Positions 5,737-5,827 of a stretch of DNA of 5,827 nucleotides are shown in pieces. Positions within the stretch are counted from its first letter, which is position 1. Each line of letters begins with the position of its first letter. The notes beneath the pieces were generated by a model, which had not been told where the DNA came from, did no database searches, and saw only the letters and a program-made list of their open reading frames with translations. Made by a program: the position numbers and the translations under genes. The stretch is from Bacillota bacterium. GTDB lineage: Bacteria > Bacillota > Clostridia > Christensenellales > CAG-138. The stretch is from contig JAEWZS010000066.1 in the NCBI GenBank assembly GCA_023458355.1, positions 1 to 5,827 of the forward strand, read 5' to 3'.

Positions 5737-5827
5737 CCGACACAAGCCCTCCTACGCTTTTAACAAAATCGAACCACTCCTCGTTGAGTTCATGCTCACG
5801 TTTTAAACCTGCAGCTGTAATGCGGTA
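5723..5827 (-). CDS. PadR family transcriptional regulator (C-terminal end only)
   Basis: The last 34 residues of a gene that enters from the right edge; the reading frame is open to the window end and stops at 5723-5725. The fragment reads YRITAAGLKREHELNEEWFDFV and ends in VSDDKA. YRIT-AG is the wing end of the PadR winged-helix DNA-binding domain, and the helix with E-W--F follows it. PadR proteins are dimeric, ligand-responsive repressors. Short PadR proteins of about 110 residues, which end soon after this helix, are the type found next to DUF1700 and DUF4097 genes. It overlaps the DUF1700 gene by 14 nt and probably controls the whole minus-strand operon from a promoter outside the window. 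The DNA-contacting helices and any operator cannot be seen. Confidence 0.85.
   Translation of the reverse strand, partial: YRITAAGLKREHELNEEWFDFVKSVGGLVSDDKA

Noticed and set aside
5743..5745. TTG as the DUF1700 start
   Set aside because: It sits one base from the ribosome binding site; the ATG at 5734-5736 has proper spacing and begins the usual family N-terminus MTK.

Overview
The window looks like a stretch of chromosome from a Bacillota bacterium, probably a Clostridia-type anaerobe. The reasons are strong AGGAGG-type ribosome binding sites, tightly packed genes with short overlaps, a PadR-DUF1700-DUF4097 cassette and a DUF554 protein. Base composition is moderate (roughly half GC by eye). 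No species can be named from this alone. There are nine protein-coding genes, two of them cut by the window edges. I see no RNA genes, mobile elements or CRISPR array.

Left block (+ strand, 1-857): the C-terminal end of an OppF/DppF-type peptide ABC transporter ATPase, then two small membrane proteins. One is a 90-aa protein with a single C-terminal membrane helix. The other is a 72-aa zinc ribbon followed by one helix. They are packed 13 and 2 nt apart, so they are probably co-transcribed with the transporter. A terminator-like hairpin follows 8 nt after the last stop codon.

Middle block (+ strand, 995-2982): a 12-helix MFS exporter of the MFS_3/macrolide-efflux type and a DUF554 membrane protein, 8 nt apart. 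The 137-nt gap before the exporter is the most interesting non-coding part. It carries two nearly identical GC-rich hairpins, each followed by a T-run. The second T-run runs almost into the exporter's ribosome binding site. The arms of the two hairpins can be exchanged, so this could be a transcription attenuator rather than just two terminators.

A bidirectional terminator (3035-3066) separates this block from the convergent right block.

Right block (- strand, 5827 down to 3082): PadR-type regulator (C-terminus only), then DUF1700/HAAS membrane protein, then a short DUF4097-like protein, then two different short-chain dehydrogenases/reductases (SDRs). The first four genes overlap each other and the fifth lies 36 nt further on, so it reads as one operon. 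PadR-DUF1700-DUF4097 is a known envelope-associated cassette. What is unusual is that the DUF4097-like protein is only 138 aa and stops where the repetitive beta domain would normally continue, and that its last codons form the ribosome binding site of an SDR gene. No wholly new system is evident; the attenuator-like leader and the SDR-bearing cassette deserve a second look.
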